A stretch of 64,000 bases of DNA, from contig JAECUM010006793.1 of assembly GCA_016617855.1 (NCBI GenBank), forward strand, positions 1 through 64,000, given 5' to 3'. Both the position numbers and the translations under genes were made by a program. Below are positions 50,831 to 63,780 of the stretch, in pieces. The notes beneath the pieces were generated by a model that searched no databases, was not told where the DNA came from, and saw only the letters and a program-made list of their open reading frames with translations. The DNA is from Megalonaias nervosa (Eukaryota; Mollusca; Bivalvia; Unionida; Unionidae). Positions within the stretch are counted from its first letter, which is position 1; every line of letters starts with the position of its first letter.

Positions 50831-53363
50831 GCTTGTATTTGCTATTGATCTACACCATCCAGGAAATGTCATTAATTCATACTACTGCTTTTCAACGTCT
50901 AAGATTAGCAACAACATTATGGTTTTATCCAGCACCTTTTTCATGGTGTGGGGTGGGAAGAACACCTCATACCAACCAAAGAAGGGGGTGTTTAAGGTTC
51001 TCAAACCTTCTTTTGTCGGACACATTCATTAGAAACTTAAACGTTCCAAATCAGAGCTCGCCCTGATACAGGCCGTACTTTGTAGTTGGTGGGGTGTAGG
51101 GCAGAAAGCAAGGACTTTAAAAAAAAAAAAACCTATCGTCATTGTTTTTCACACTTACCGTTGTCCCTTTCAGGAGCTGAGAGAGCATTGAGATTTTACT
51201 CTGACCACCAAATCGACGACATTGCTAAATTAGTAGCTTCAACGTCTCACACCTCAACACACTTCAGCCTGGTCCATTGCCCGTAAACATATCAAGTTTC
51301 AACCAAATCTAGGCGATGAATTTGGCGATTAGGGTCGTTAGCCTCTAGCTATTGTTTCCTTGTGCTAGGTAGGTGGGAGAGATTTGCCTTAGTCGGGAGT
51401 GGTTTGGTTGCTAAAGGCATTTTCAAGAATAATTTTCAGAATGAGGTTAACTTTGATGCCTCTTTTCCAGTCTCATGCTTAAGGGTGTTGATCACGCCGG
51501 GAATCATGGCTTAAAACAGCATTAATGGGTCAGCTTCCAGAAAGTGGCCCTCTGGCATCGTGGTAATGTAATCCACTAACATGGTACTTGCGGTGGCTTT
51601 CCTAGTTTGGCAAGAAATTTCAACAAGCAGTGGTGGCTGGGTGTCAACCACGGGGGTTCATCGCCTAGAGGTGTTTGAGGTGGTATGGTCACCCAGGGGG
51701 GCTCTTTGGACAATTTCAGGATGGGTTGATGACTAGCTCAGCACTTGGTGAACTTCGATAGCTTTGCTGGTTTTGGCTCTGCAAAGGAGAACCACGAGTG
51801 GCTTGCTCAGATGCTAACCAGTTGACTTATCCCTCGACTTTGTGATTGGAAGCCTTTAATTCTGGCTACAAGGTGGGTACTGGGACAGGCGCTGGCACTA
51901 TGGCTTGCCTTCCTTTTTAAGAAAAGGGGATGGTAGGCATCTGGGTGAGATGTGTAGTATAGGTAGTGGTTGCCTTGGAGAAGGCATGGATTTTAGTACC
52001 TTGCGAACTCGGTCATAGAGGCCAGGGATAGACATATGTCTGCCTGACCCAGGCCCTGGCAACCTTAACTGCTTGAAACATCTCTTATTTGCACTCAGTG
52101 ATGTGCCCCTCTCAAAGCAGAATGCTCATTCGTTCAATGCTTGGTATTATGCTGCCTTGCATATATCACTGTGTATGCTCACAGTTGCAGAATTTTCTCT
52201 GACTGAAATATTTTCAATGGCTGTCACTTTGTGTCATCATGTACAGACAAGGTGGTATGGTAACTATGGTAATGCTACAACTGTTTATAAAACTAAAAAT
52301 TCCCAGTTGTTGATTGCTGTCTTCGGACAGTATGTCAACTTTATAAACTTTTGTTTAAGTTGTCTGTGGGTTGTTGCTTGCCATTAATGCTAGCAGGCAA
52401 GGTGAGATGACAGTGCTCACAACCCTGCTATAACTAAAACGCTTTGTTGTTGTTACCATCCATGTCAAACTTACAGCTGGCCTGGAGTTTCAAGATGGAG
52501 GCCTGGGATGCTCCCAATTCTGCTTTATGGGATTTGACAATTGGGGTGGCAAGCTGTGCAAGGATATGGAGCTCCTGAAGGACATTCCCACATTGCCACT
52601 GTGTTATTTTCTCCGTACATCACAGCTTCTAAGAGTGCTTGTCCTTACAGCAACTGCATAATCAGGTTTTGGTGATCATGCTGGCACCACATTTCTAGCA
52701 GGCAATGATCTGGATACTGTATTTGTGCCTTGCTGCGTGTGTCAAGCAGAAAACCTTTATACATTTCTGCCTGCACGTTGCAGCCTTGTTATGACTAGCT
52801 ACTTGCTACAGTGACATGTAATATTCCTGCTTTTCTCTAACTATTGCAAGCCAGATGGCAACATGGTGGCCATTTCCGACACTAGTTGCCATAAGCTTTT
52901 CACCTACAACACCACAAAAGCTTCAGGTCACCCTGAAGCATCATTTTTTGCATGTAGAGGCTTCCTTTTGTTGCTTGCATTTGCATTGTCACAAAATGAG
53001 GAGTTCATGGGGGTGGGGGTGCCCGTTACTTGTTGTATGACATTTGAATAACTGCCCTTTCCCTACTACTGATCTGTCACATTCTGGAGTACCAGACATC
53101 AAACATATATAGTGGGTTTTCAATCCAACATAAATATCTTTCCAAAAGAACCTGAGAAGGCAAGACTCAAGCAGTGTTGCTTAGCAATTTCTGCTACAAT
53201 ATTAAAAAAAGAGAATAGATTCACTAAAGGTTCACTGATTGTTTTATAGAGAGATTGAAGGGTAGTAACAGAACAGGAAACTAAATAAATAAATAGCTGT
53301 GCTCATCACTTACCGAAAACAGAATAAATATCTTAAAAGTACATCTGAGATGTTCTTGTACAC
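50831..53363. other. Non-coding stretch, nothing recognised
   Basis: Short open frames occur but have no coding pattern I recognise. Some minus-strand pieces at 51400-51600 (VDYITTMPEGHFLEADPL) look weakly protein-like and could be the upstream part of the polymerase remnant, but I cannot support it. Confidence 0.4.
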
Positions 53364-53479
53364 ATGTATATGAACATTCAAGATGGCGGCGCTATAATAC
53401 TGTTGTCGAATAGCTGTGCTAATGTTTTAAATAGTTTTAGTTGCTTTCTTGACCTATCCACTGACATTTTAACTCAGAC

Positions 53480-54970
53480 ATGCAGTGTGAAGATTGTGGA
53501 ACCTCTACTGGTCATTTATGTCAGGGATATTTATTCCTCTGTAAGAAATGTGGGCTGAAAAGATTTCCTAGGGTGACGAAAAGCCCTATAAGTATGGCGG
53601 CAGATTACCAACGACAGCGGTTCGTTGATAGCCCGTCAATAATGGTGAGTGAACTGATTTGTTTTGTACAAAACAAAACAAACACATTGCCATATGATTA
53701 TATAGTGAAACCGTGTGTGGACACATATTGTGACAGTGACATTGAGGAAGCAAAACGGACCCTGTTTTCAGTGGTACAAACAGATGAGAGAATGATAAAG
53801 AGGAAGGGTACGGATAAATCTATAAATAATATGAAAGATATTTTGAATCTATTCCTGTTCACAGACCCAAATGGCATACCAAGTTTTTGTGCATTGGATC
53901 TATCAAAGTTGCCACCTGTATCTTACAATTATGTAGACATGTCAGTTTTATTGAAGGACATGGAAAATTTGAGACTTTCAGTGGACATACTTAAGACGGT
54001 CCAGGCGGAGATGTTATGTGCAGTGCAGCGTTTATGTGAACAGACCCAGCCATGTTCGACAGTCAAACGTACTTTGCCACCCCATGTTAACTCGAACACA
54101 GTTCAGTCTGACATTGTTCTCACCGAGAATTCATCTGCAAAACGAGGCTACAGTACAACAAATCATGAGCTGATTAGTCAACCATGTAGGTCAACGAGGA
54201 ATATCCCTGAATCCAGTCGTTCAACAGAAAGAACCGTTACTAGTAGCACACACGAAGATATGCAATGCACGGACTCAAACAGCAACGAGACTCGGATTAG
54301 TGCAACAAAGACCTGCTCTGCCTTATGGGATACAACAGCAGAAATCCATGATAATAATAAATCAGATGACGTTGAATTAAACCAAAGCACAACTGCATTA
54401 AAAATGGTCGCATCTTCAGAAGACACCAGCGCCCAAGACGAGGATATGGAAAACGATAAAACTTTTGCTAGAGTAGCAAGTTCTCTGCGGAACAACGACC
54501 TCTGTATGGCAGCATTTCCACGCAAAACATCACGCACAAATATGCATCAACGACGGCCTAATAAGTTTACAAACGTCCAATCCACACACCAGTTTCCAAG
54601 AAGGCGTGGAAGTGTTATCATAGGAAAGGCAGCGTCCTCAAAATTGCGTACAGTGCGTCCAGTGCGACAGAGATGCATATTCGTGACAAGACTTGCCCCC
54701 GAAACCCAGGAATCTGACATTTCCTCACATATTGAGCATTACTCTGGAGTTAAACCAACCCAGGTGGAAAAACTACAAACGAAATTTAATACCTATGCCA
54801 GCTTCAAAATCACATGTGATAACCCTACGCACAATGCGATGATGAACGTGGATGCGTGGCCAAGAAATGCATTAGTTAGAAGACTACTATCAAAGTCGGA
54901 GTTGAACTATGATATCCACAAATTGGACTCAAACATACATAATGGACACTTTACGCATTTCTTTTTATAA
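53480..54970 (+). CDS. LINE ORF1 protein
   Basis: 496 codons, open from ATG 53480. A zinc-ribbon-like start (CEDCGTSTGHLC...CKKC, residues 3-24), a helical middle (YVDMSVLLKDMENLRLSVDI), a Ser/Thr-rich linker, and a C-terminal RNA-recognition-like domain (RGSVIIGKAASSKLRTVRPV, RCIFVTRLAPETQESDIS, AWPRNALVRRLL). Binds the element's RNA in this class of LINEs. Being open suggests recent activity of this copy or its source. Confidence 0.75.
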   Translation: MQCEDCGTSTGHLCQGYLFLCKKCGLKRFPRVTKSPISMAADYQRQRFVDSPSIMVSELICFVQNKTNTLPYDYIVKPCVDTYCDSDIEEAKRTLFSVVQTDERMIKRKGTDKSINNMKDILNLFLFTDPNGIPSFCALDLSKLPPVSYNYVDMSVLLKDMENLRLSVDILKTVQAEMLCAVQRLCEQTQPCSTVKRTLPPHVNSNTVQSDIVLTENSSAKRGYSTTNHELISQPCRSTRNIPESSRSTERTVTSSTHEDMQCTDSNSNETRISATKTCSALWDTTAEIHDNNKSDDVELNQSTTALKMVASSEDTSAQDEDMENDKTFARVASSLRNNDLCMAAFPRKTSRTNMHQRRPNKFTNVQSTHQFPRRRGSVIIGKAASSKLRTVRPVRQRCIFVTRLAPETQESDISSHIEHYSGVKPTQVEKLQTKFNTYASFKITCDNPTHNAMMNVDAWPRNALVRRLLSKSELNYDIHKLDSNIHNGHFTHFFL

Positions 54971-57762
54971 CTGTCGTTCATTAACAAGAAATATACAAAA
55001 TGTAAGAACTTTATGTGATACTTCCGATATTTGTTTCTTACAAGAATTGTGGCTTCTCGACAGCGAGTTAGACTTCCTCTCATCCGTACACGACGAGTTC
55101 AATGGATCAGGGGTATCGCCGATTGAATCTTCTAACGATATTCATACAGGTAGACCTTACGGAGGTGTCTGGGTACTATACCGTAGATCTCTCGCAAGTA
55201 TTATACAAGTACAACACCTCGATGATCCCAGATTAATAGGTATTACTATCAATACAAGGGATTCCTCCTTGCTTTTTGTCAATATCTATTTACCATGTGA
55301 TCTAGCGGAAAATTTTGGGGAATTTGTAGATTATTTGGGCAAAATTAATTCTATTGTAGAAAATGCTAATACAATAAATGCTTATGTAATAGGAGATTGG
55401 AATGCTAATACGCTCAAATCCACTCCCTTTGGAGATGAACTTCGCCTGTTTTGTGACGAATATGGTTATATCATATCGGACTTAAAACTAATAGTTGACA
55501 ACACAAAAAATTTTACTTACATCAGTGATTCACACAATACAGTGTCTTGGTTGGATCATTGTGTCTCTACACAATCTGCTCATTCTGCTATAAGTGATAT
55601 AAGAATTATACACACCCTAGTAGGGTCCGACCATCGCCCAACTTTAATGACTATCAAGACTGTTCTACTTCCTAGATTTGATTCTTGCCACAATGAACTC
55701 TTCAACTTGAAATACGACATTAATTGGTCAGACCTTACTTCCGACGAAAAACTGAATTATACTCAGACATTTGCATTTTTATTAAACAAGATTGAGATCC
55801 CACATGGTGTTGCGATCTGTAATGACCATGGTTGCACTAATCAGGTGCATATGAAACAGATAAATGGTTTATACGCTGATATAGCAAAAGCTTTATCGAA
55901 ATCCGGTAATAGATTGACTAGAAAATCCAAACGTGGCCACCAGGTTATACCAGGCTGGAATGACTGTGTCAAAGAACTACACGACTTTGCACGAAATGCT
56001 TACCTAATGTGGCGTGATAACGGTAAACCTCGTCATGGACAATTAAGTAACCGAATGCGCCAAACAAGAGCTCAATTTATGTATGCTCTTAGATTATGCA
56101 AGAAGGATGAAGTAAAACATAGAGCAGACTCGCTAGCACAAAAATTTGAAAATGTCGACCAACGTGAATTCTGGAAGCAAGTTAAACAAAGTACTACGAC
56201 AACTTCCAATAAGCTACCAATCTGCATTGATGGGAACCATGGTCAAAATAATATATGCAAAATGTGGAAAAATCATTTTTAAGACTTACTCAATAGTGTT
56301 AAAAACGATTCGAATAAGAAGCGTGTTACTTCAGCATTGAATACCCCTTCTGCTCATATTGAGGTAATCACATTATCTGAGATCCAAAGTGCAATAACAA
56401 GACAAATACGTAGTAAATGTCCAGGATCAGATTTTTTATGTGTGGAACATTTTAAATTTTCAGATACTAGACTTCATGGGCTATTAATGATTTTATTTAA
56501 TTGTATGTTTGTGCATAACTTTGTACCAGATGATTTCACAAAAGTTACAATTATACCGCTACTAAAAAGCAAAATTGGTAACCTGGCGGACATAAATAAC
56601 TACAGACCTATAGCTCTTACGACTATTATCTCAAAAATATATTTGAATGCATCATACTACAAAGATGCGAAGTCACAATCTCCGATAATCAGTTTGGTTT
56701 TAAAAAGCAGCATTCAACAGATTTATGTCTATATGCCTTTAAGGAAACCGTCAGCTATTATGTAGAACATGGCAGCCCAGTATTTGCATGCTTTTTAGAC
56801 GCTAGTAAGGCATTTGATAGGGTCAATCATTGGTCACTCTTTAAAAAGTTGCTTGATATTAAAATACCTGTATACATAGTTCATACTTTAGTTAACTGGT
56901 ATGGCAAACAGTTGTATTATGTGCGATGGGGAAGTGTAATATCCAGCGCTTTCCATGTAACCGATGGGGTGAGGCAGGGAGGTATTCTTTCCCCTTTGTT
57001 ATTTAATATATACATAGACGAGTTAAATTGTATACTGGGCCAGTGTTACGTAGGGTTACGTCTGCCACCAAATGTGTTGTTTCTTAACAATTTTAGTTTT
57101 GCTGATGATCTGTCACTGATAAGTCCTTCTATCACAGGTTTAAGGAAATTATTGAAGATATGTGAACAATACGCATTAGAGAATATCATCTATAATACAC
57201 AAAAATCAGTATGCATGGTCTTTCAGTCAACTTCTTTTAAATTACCATCACCTCCCCCGTACATCTTAACGGCAATGCTCTTATGTATGTCAACAGTTAT
57301 ATGTATTTGGGTCATATTTTGAAATCCAATCAGTCAGATAATGAAGATATGATAAGACATTATCGATATTTGTGTACTCGAACAAACATGCTTCTACGCA
57401 AATTTAAGAATTGTTCATTGAGTATCAAAATTAGATTATTCAAATCTTATTGCTGCACTATGTATTGTGCTCCACTGTGGACAAACTTTAGTGAATGTAT
57501 GAAAAGAAAACTAGTTATTGGTTATAATAATAGTCTTCGTTTTCTATTAGGTCTTCCTCGATGGAACAGTGCCTCCAACATGTTTGTAAATTATAATATA
57601 TTCAGTTTTGAGGAAGTAATGAGAAAGCATGTATTCTCAATGATAACAAGACTATCTAATAGTGAGAACTGTATATTAAAATCACTTTGGAACTATGACA
57701 TTCATTTAAATTTTCATATTATTAGTAGATGGAACAAATTACTCTTTAAATGTGCCACTTAA
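54942..57762 (+). pseudogene. LINE ORF2: APE endonuclease and reverse transcriptase
   Basis: ATG 54942 (MDTLRISFYNCRSLTRNIQN). Endonuclease signatures: LQELWLLDSE, VIGDWNANT, VGSDHRPTLM. Then RT: NYRPIALTTIISKIY, FACFLDASKAFDRVN, GVRQGGILSPLLFNIYIDEL and FSFADDLSLISPS with the catalytic Asp pair, followed by a C-terminal RT-linked domain (RFLLGLPRWNSASNMFVN). One stop at 56280, frameshifts near 56645 and 57270. It would otherwise be about 940 codons, a normal length. Confidence 0.88.
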
Positions 57763-57930
57763 TTTCATTCTTAATAATGCAGGGCGCAGTTAATTGTTGT
57801 AGATGTATCTGTATACTTGTACGCATGATATATATGTTCTTTTATGTTTACAATGTTTTACTTTATATCCGTATTTTAATTTAGATGTATGGACTATGTA
57901 GTCTGAAATAAAGAATTCTTATCTTATTTT

Positions 57931-59000
57931 TGCTACCAGAAGGCTCATTTGTGCTTATTATTTAAAATGTACTGTAGGTTCACACTGAAATTTATTTGAC
58001 AAGTGATCAATCAGGTGCTAACAAACAGTACTTGTACAAGGTTGCAACCATGGCCAACCAGCCCATCAGATTCCAGTAAGTAACAACTTTCTTTAATGGC
58101 AGCCCAGTTCAGATTTGATTTGGGTAAAATTTGATGCCTTTACTGTTGAGTTTGGGTATTTAATGTCTTTTACTGGCAACATTTGAAAATACACATCTAT
58201 TAGGTAAAGCAGTTTTAATATTCACAGTGAAAACAATACAAACAAGTTAATGTTTTAAATTTCTTCCACATACTGGTTATAAATTAATCCAAAAAATTGG
58301 GAAACAACAATACAACCACCCAAATATATCAAGGAGAATTTATTCATGTACAGTATATGTTTTAATTTTTAAAATAATTCATCGGGATCTCCACTGGAAT
58401 ATATTTTCCACTGAAAATCACTACTGAGCAAATATTAAAGTACAATTCCATAATTAATGTCATAATTAGACTAACTGGATATCTAATATAGTACTGATCA
58501 AACTTTACAACAATTTCTGATTATCTACCTACAGTGAAACATCCATGTTGAGTTGTTCCAACACCATCGAAAGATCTATGATACATGTTGAGTATTGTTC
58601 ATATACCATCTACTCATCCATGATACAGGAAAATATAAATAGCAAGAATATGCCTGTATAATATAAAATCTATTAATCATTAAGATAAACATGAATTACT
58701 TAAGTATCTTTGATGTACTATTGATTTTTGTGAAACATCTCTTATCATAAAATTATAGGCCAAAATAGTCTTCTTTTAGTATAAGATGAATGCTATATGG
58801 TGAGGTCTGGGTTGCTGATTATACCTAACTCCTTGCCAAAAGATTATATAACAAATATTTTAAGGAATATTTACTTGAATAAACATTTTCAAATTATCAA
58901 ATTGTATTTCCTGCCAGCATAATTAAACAGATTTCTATTGTTAACTGTAATGTAAAAAAAAATCAACTGACCATATTTTCATCTATCCATCCAACTACAG
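57931..59000. other. AT-rich non-coding stretch
   Basis: No gene, RNA or repeat recognised. Confidence 0.5.
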
Positions 59001-59009
59001 TATCCACTG

Positions 59010-60290
59010 TTTCATCAATTCATCTATTGTATTCATTCATTTATCTAATCTACTGTATCCATTTGTCTATCCACTGTACCCATTAATCTATATATTATAT
59101 CCATTTGCCTTTCTACTGAATCCATTTATCTATCTATTATATCCATTCACCTATATATTGTATATGTTTGTCTATCCATTGTATCCATTCATCTATATAT
59201 TGAATCTAATCTATTGTATTAATTTGTAATTAATGATACTCTGTTTGTGCCATAATATATCCATTGTATCCATTCATCTATATATTGAATCCAATCTATT
59301 GTATTAATTTGTAATTAATGATACTCTGTTTGTACCATAATATATCTATCCATTGTATCCATTCATCTATATATTGATGCCAATCTATTAATTTGTAATT
59401 AATGATACTGTTTGTACCATAATATATTTATCCATTGTATCCATTCATCCAATCTATTGTATTAATTTGTAATTAATGATACTCTGTTTGTACCATAATA
59501 TATCTTAATTTGTAATTAATGATACTCTGTTTGTACCATAATATATCTATCCATTGTATCCATTCATCCATATATTGAATCCAATCTATTGTATTAATTT
59601 GAAATTAATGATACTCTGTTTGTACCATAATATATCTATCCATTGTATCCATTCATCTATGTATTGAATCTAATCTATTGTATTAATTTGTAATTAATGA
59701 TACTCTGTTTGTACCATAATATATCCATTGTATCCATTCATCTATATATTGAATCCAATCTATTGTATTAATTTGTAATTAATGATACTCTGTTTGTACC
59801 ATAATATATCTATCCATTGTATCCATTCATCTATATATTGATGCCAATCTATTAATTTGTAATTAATGATACTGTTTGTACCATAATATATTTATCCATT
59901 GTATCCATTCATCCAATCTATTGTATTAATTTGTAATTAATGATACTCTGTTTGTACCATAATATATCTTAATTTGTAATTAATGATACTCTGTTTGTAC
60001 CATAATATATCTATCCATTGTATCCATTCATCCATATATTGAATCCAATCTATTGTATTAATTTGTAATTAATGATACTCTGTTTGTACCATAATATATC
60101 TATCCATTGTATCCATTCATCTATGTATTGAATCTAATCTATTGTATTAATTTGTAATTAATGATACTCTGTTTGTACCATAATATACCTATCCATTGTA
60201 TCCATTCATCCATATATTGAATCTAATCTATTGTATTAATTTGTAATTAATGATACTCCGTTTGTACCATAATATATCTATTCAGTGTCT
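59010..60290. repeat. AT-rich satellite-like array with higher-order repeat
   Basis: Units of about 85-90 bp: CTATCCATTGTATCCATTCA, TCTATATATTGAATCCAATC, TATTGTATTAATTTGTAATT, AATGATACTCTGTTTGTACC. Deleted and variant units recur in the same order, so that about 59250-59715 is repeated as about 59717-60185, a 466-bp higher-order period. The start (59010-59210) is a degenerate TATCCATT(C/T)ATCTATC microsatellite-like stretch. Confidence 0.9.
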
Positions 60291-60299
60291 TAAGGATAC

Positions 60300-61030
60300 A
60301 TACAACACTTCCCCATGATGTAGTCATTAAGTGAACTGGGTGAAATTATTTTCATAATTCACCAGTATTTTGCTCTGCAAAATGGTTGGTTCAAAAAGTG
60401 TCCCACATTCATTGGTGGCTGACAAAAAAAAGATTTGGATTTAAACAATCAAACACCTACCCCTCAAATATAAAAAGTTGACCGGAAATGTCTGAATGAT
60501 ATTGTGACAGTGATGAAACAGATTTACTTTTCTGAACCAGATTCAAGAGAAAATAACAGTTTGGATTGGAGAAAATGAGCAGAGACCACTATTGGTCAAC
60601 ATAGACTGTCGAGAGAGCTTTATATGCATTATTTTCATACAAAAATCCGTCATCCTGGTAGCTGTGCCTGACTCTGCTAGTGTCATTGGACAATTATACT
60701 CCTCCAAAGTGTTGCCAACATTTGTGGAACACTACTGACCAGCCCATCCATGAATATACTTCAAAACAATGCAACGGCAAATAAATCTTAAAGGAACAGT
60801 GTCCAAACATTGCCACTTCCTCTAAAGAGTCTTGATTTATTTCCAAGTGATTACTGGCTGAATAATATTATCAAAGATTTGCTGAGGAGCAGACAATATG
60901 AAAGCCACTTTGTGATTGGAAGTGGTTTCCAAGTGCATAAACAACATACTAAAACGTGAAATTAAAATGATATTTAATAACTGGTTAATGAGACTGCGAG
61001 AGTGTGCTGAGGTACATGGGGAGAATTAAT
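60300..61030 (+). pseudogene. Mariner-like transposase remnant
   Basis: A decayed frame reads SLDLFPSDYWLNNIIKDLLR (about 60828-60890), matching the SPDLSPCDYWL region with the last catalytic acid of mariner-superfamily transposases, then NILKREIKMIFNNWLMRLRE and a terminal CAEVHGENY (60945-61027). Upstream pieces are too broken. No terminal repeats recognised. Confidence 0.55.
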
Positions 61031-61690
61031 GATGCACTGACATACTATTCACTAATAAATAACAGTGAACTGATATTCAGACCATGATGTATACCCCTCA
61101 CATAAGTACAGTATATAACTTGCAATTAAACATAATAATATATCAAACAGAAACCATCATTATGCATCAAGACATCATAAACAAATGTTACAATACAATG
61201 GCATCTTGCTGTTAGGTATCAAAAACACAACTACAGATGTGCAATACACTGACAAAGCAGTGAATCAATCCAAAATGAGCCAAAACTAACAATAATGATT
61301 TGAAATAAAATTTTGCACCATTTGGTTCAAATTTGATTTAGATCTTAAACCGAGTCATGACTTAAGAGTGTTCAACATGATTGTGGAATTATATACTAGC
61401 TCTATTAAGCTGGGTTGAATATTATAAACTTCATTTCACTAAATAAGTAAATTCTGTTGTTGAGCTACTAACAGTTCAAATCAACTTCAAAGCAAACAAT
61501 GTAGCCAGATATCCATGAATATAAATAAGGTACTTTACACCTCACCAGTTATAACACTCTTTTAGAAAAACATTCAATTGCCCAGAAGTATTTTTGAGGA
61601 GTTGCATACACATGTAGAGTTTTATAAGTATAATGCCTGAGTTGTGATATAATACCACGCTAATATGACAATCTCTGCAAGAGTGGTAGT
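61031..61690. other. Non-coding stretch
   Basis: Nothing recognisable besides AT-rich sequence. Confidence 0.5.
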
Positions 61691-62400
61691 GATAACAAGA
61701 TTTTTAAGATGGCCACAATCAATGAGTGCCATCTTCATCTAGGACCAATAAGATATCATAAGAAGTGTTTCAGTTAAAGCTCCACGTCTAAAGGGACACA
61801 TGTCCATGTCTAAAGGGACACATGTCCATGTCTAAAGGGATAGATGTCCATGTCTAAACGGACATATGTCCATGTCTAAAGGGACACATGTCCATGTCTA
61901 AAGGGACACATGTCCATGTCTAAAGGGACAGATGTCCAAGAGATGTAGCTATAACAAGATTTTCTAAGGCCACTGTGTCAGCCATAATGAGTGTCAGATT
62001 TGTACCATTTTTATTTTGGACCAACTAGACATCACAATAAGTCTTTTGGTGAAAATACAATATCAATATGACCATCAATCCTGGAGAAGCAGCAAGTCCA
62101 CATTTTCAAAATGGCCACTATGGCAGCCATACTGCTGCTGATCAGCACCATATTCATTTATGATCATGAGAAGTAGTGATAATAATTTCAAGATGGTCAC
62201 CATGGCAGTCATATTGGATGTCAGATTGGCACAATTCATCATTAACTAGACATGATAAGAAGTCTTTTCATGAAAACCCCATGTTAATGTGACCATTCAT
62301 TTCAAAGGAGTAGTATTTTCAAGATGGCCACCATGGGAGCTATTCTAAATGTCCAAGGAGACACCAGTTACATTTTAGACCCACTAGACCTTGGGATGCA
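61690..62400. repeat. Degenerate repeats with AAGATGGCCACCATGG core
   Basis: AAGATGGCCAC(C/A)AT(G/C) followed by GCAGCCAT-like sequence and TAGACATxATAAGAAGTCTTT recurs at about 61706, 62105, 62190 and 62322, spaced by 80-400 bp. A dispersed or ancient tandem repeat; non-coding. Confidence 0.6.
61782..61937. repeat. 22-bp tandem repeat, seven copies
   Basis: Unit CATGTCTAAAGGGACACATG plus TC, with few changes. It lies inside the larger degenerate repeat region. Confidence 0.95.
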
Positions 62401-62918
62401 TGTGTGTGTCAAGTTTCATAGCAAATCCCCTAGGTGGAGTAAATGTAACAAACTCATGCTAACAGATGAATGATGGACAAAAGGCCATAACAAAAGGTCT
62501 TCTGGTCTATGACCAGTATTGCAAACAATCACATATTGTTTTAATATGGTAGCAAGTCACAAAACCTTTTCCTAAGAAGGGTCATCATTTTAGGAAATCA
62601 AAATCAGGACTTTCATTGTGTCCAACATTCTATCAAATGTTTATGTGTGTATATGCTTATATATGTTGAACTTCATGTACAAACGTCCTGGAAAGAAAGG
62701 CTGATAATGACCAGAAAGTCATAATATTCCCCCACTATAATAGTTTGAATCAGTATTTTCATTACCAATATGGAATAAACCTTGATATGGGTCTCAGTAA
62801 CCCAGTTTTAGGTGCAACACATATTCAGCCCAATTTACATCCACACTGCAGCAGAAATGAGAATAGGCTGCATTAGAATTTGACCCTAGAATTGTCCATA
62901 AGCAATGCACTCCCAATT

Positions 62919-63557
62919 GCTCTGCCTTTGTCCTACTCTAAGTGGAAGGCATCCAACTGCTCTGCCTTTGTCCTACTCTAAGTGGAAGCCATCCAACTGA
63001 TCAGCCTTTGTCCTACTCTATGTGGAAGCCATCCAACTGATCTGTCTTTTTCCTACTCTAAGTGGAAGCCATCCAAATGATCTGTCTTTGTCCTACTCTA
63101 AGTGGAAGCCATCCAACTGATCTGTCTTTTTCCTACTCTAAGTGGAAGCCATCCAACTGATTAGCCTTTGTCCTACTCTACATGGAAGCCATCCAACTGA
63201 TCTGTCTTTGTCCTACTCTAAGTGGAAGCCATCCAACTGATCTGTCTTTTTCCTACTCTGAGTGGAAGCCATCCAACTTATCTGTCTTTTTCCTACTCTG
63301 AGTGGAAGCCATCCAACTTATCTGTCTTTTTCCTACTCTAAGTGGAAGCCACCCAACTGATCTGTCTTTTTCCTACTCTAAGTGGAAGCCACCCAACTGA
63401 TCTGTCTTTTTCCTACTTTAAGTGGAAGCCATTCAACTGATCTGTCTTTTTCCTACTTTAAGTGGAAGCCATCCAATTGATCTGTCTTTTTCCTACTTTA
63501 AGTGGAAGCCATCCAACTGATCTGTCTTTGTCCTACTCTAAGTGTAAGCCATCCACA
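62919..63557. repeat. 40-bp tandem repeat, about 16 copies
   Basis: Unit TCTGTCTTTGTCCTACTCTA plus AGTGGAAGCCATCCAACTGA, period exactly 40 bp, copies 85-100% alike. No spacers. Confidence 0.95.
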
Positions 63558-63780
63558 CAGTTTGTTTTAAGAATGTGATGTAGAACTAAAGTTACTGTAC
63601 AAAACAGATTTATGTCTTTGACTTTTGACATTTTCACCAAAAAACTTCTGCATGGTCCAAAGTGCAAGTTTTCCTGATAAGGTTGTTCAAGGTCTGTTAT
63701 TCAGAACTAAACTTACTGTACAGAATTCAAAACAAAATGATGGACTGGTGGATGAATGGACATACAGAATGATATCATTA

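Larger units (their letters stand above)
53364..57930 (+). mobile_element. CR1-like non-LTR retrotransposon, nearly full length
   Basis: A 5' part with AAGATGGCGGCGC, ORF1 and ORF2 overlapping by 29 bp, and a short 3' end with AATAAAGAATTCTTATCTTA. Both ORFs are in order; ORF1 is open, ORF2 has one stop and two frameshifts. The exact clade (CR1, L2 or Rex1-like) is not decided from sequence alone. Confidence 0.85.

Noticed and set aside
52073..52387. 104-codon membrane-protein-like frame
   Set aside because: Hydrophobicity comes from T-rich sequence; no start context or homology.
62919..63557. CRISPR-like array
   Set aside because: The 40-bp units are contiguous with no variable spacers; it is a minisatellite in eukaryotic DNA.
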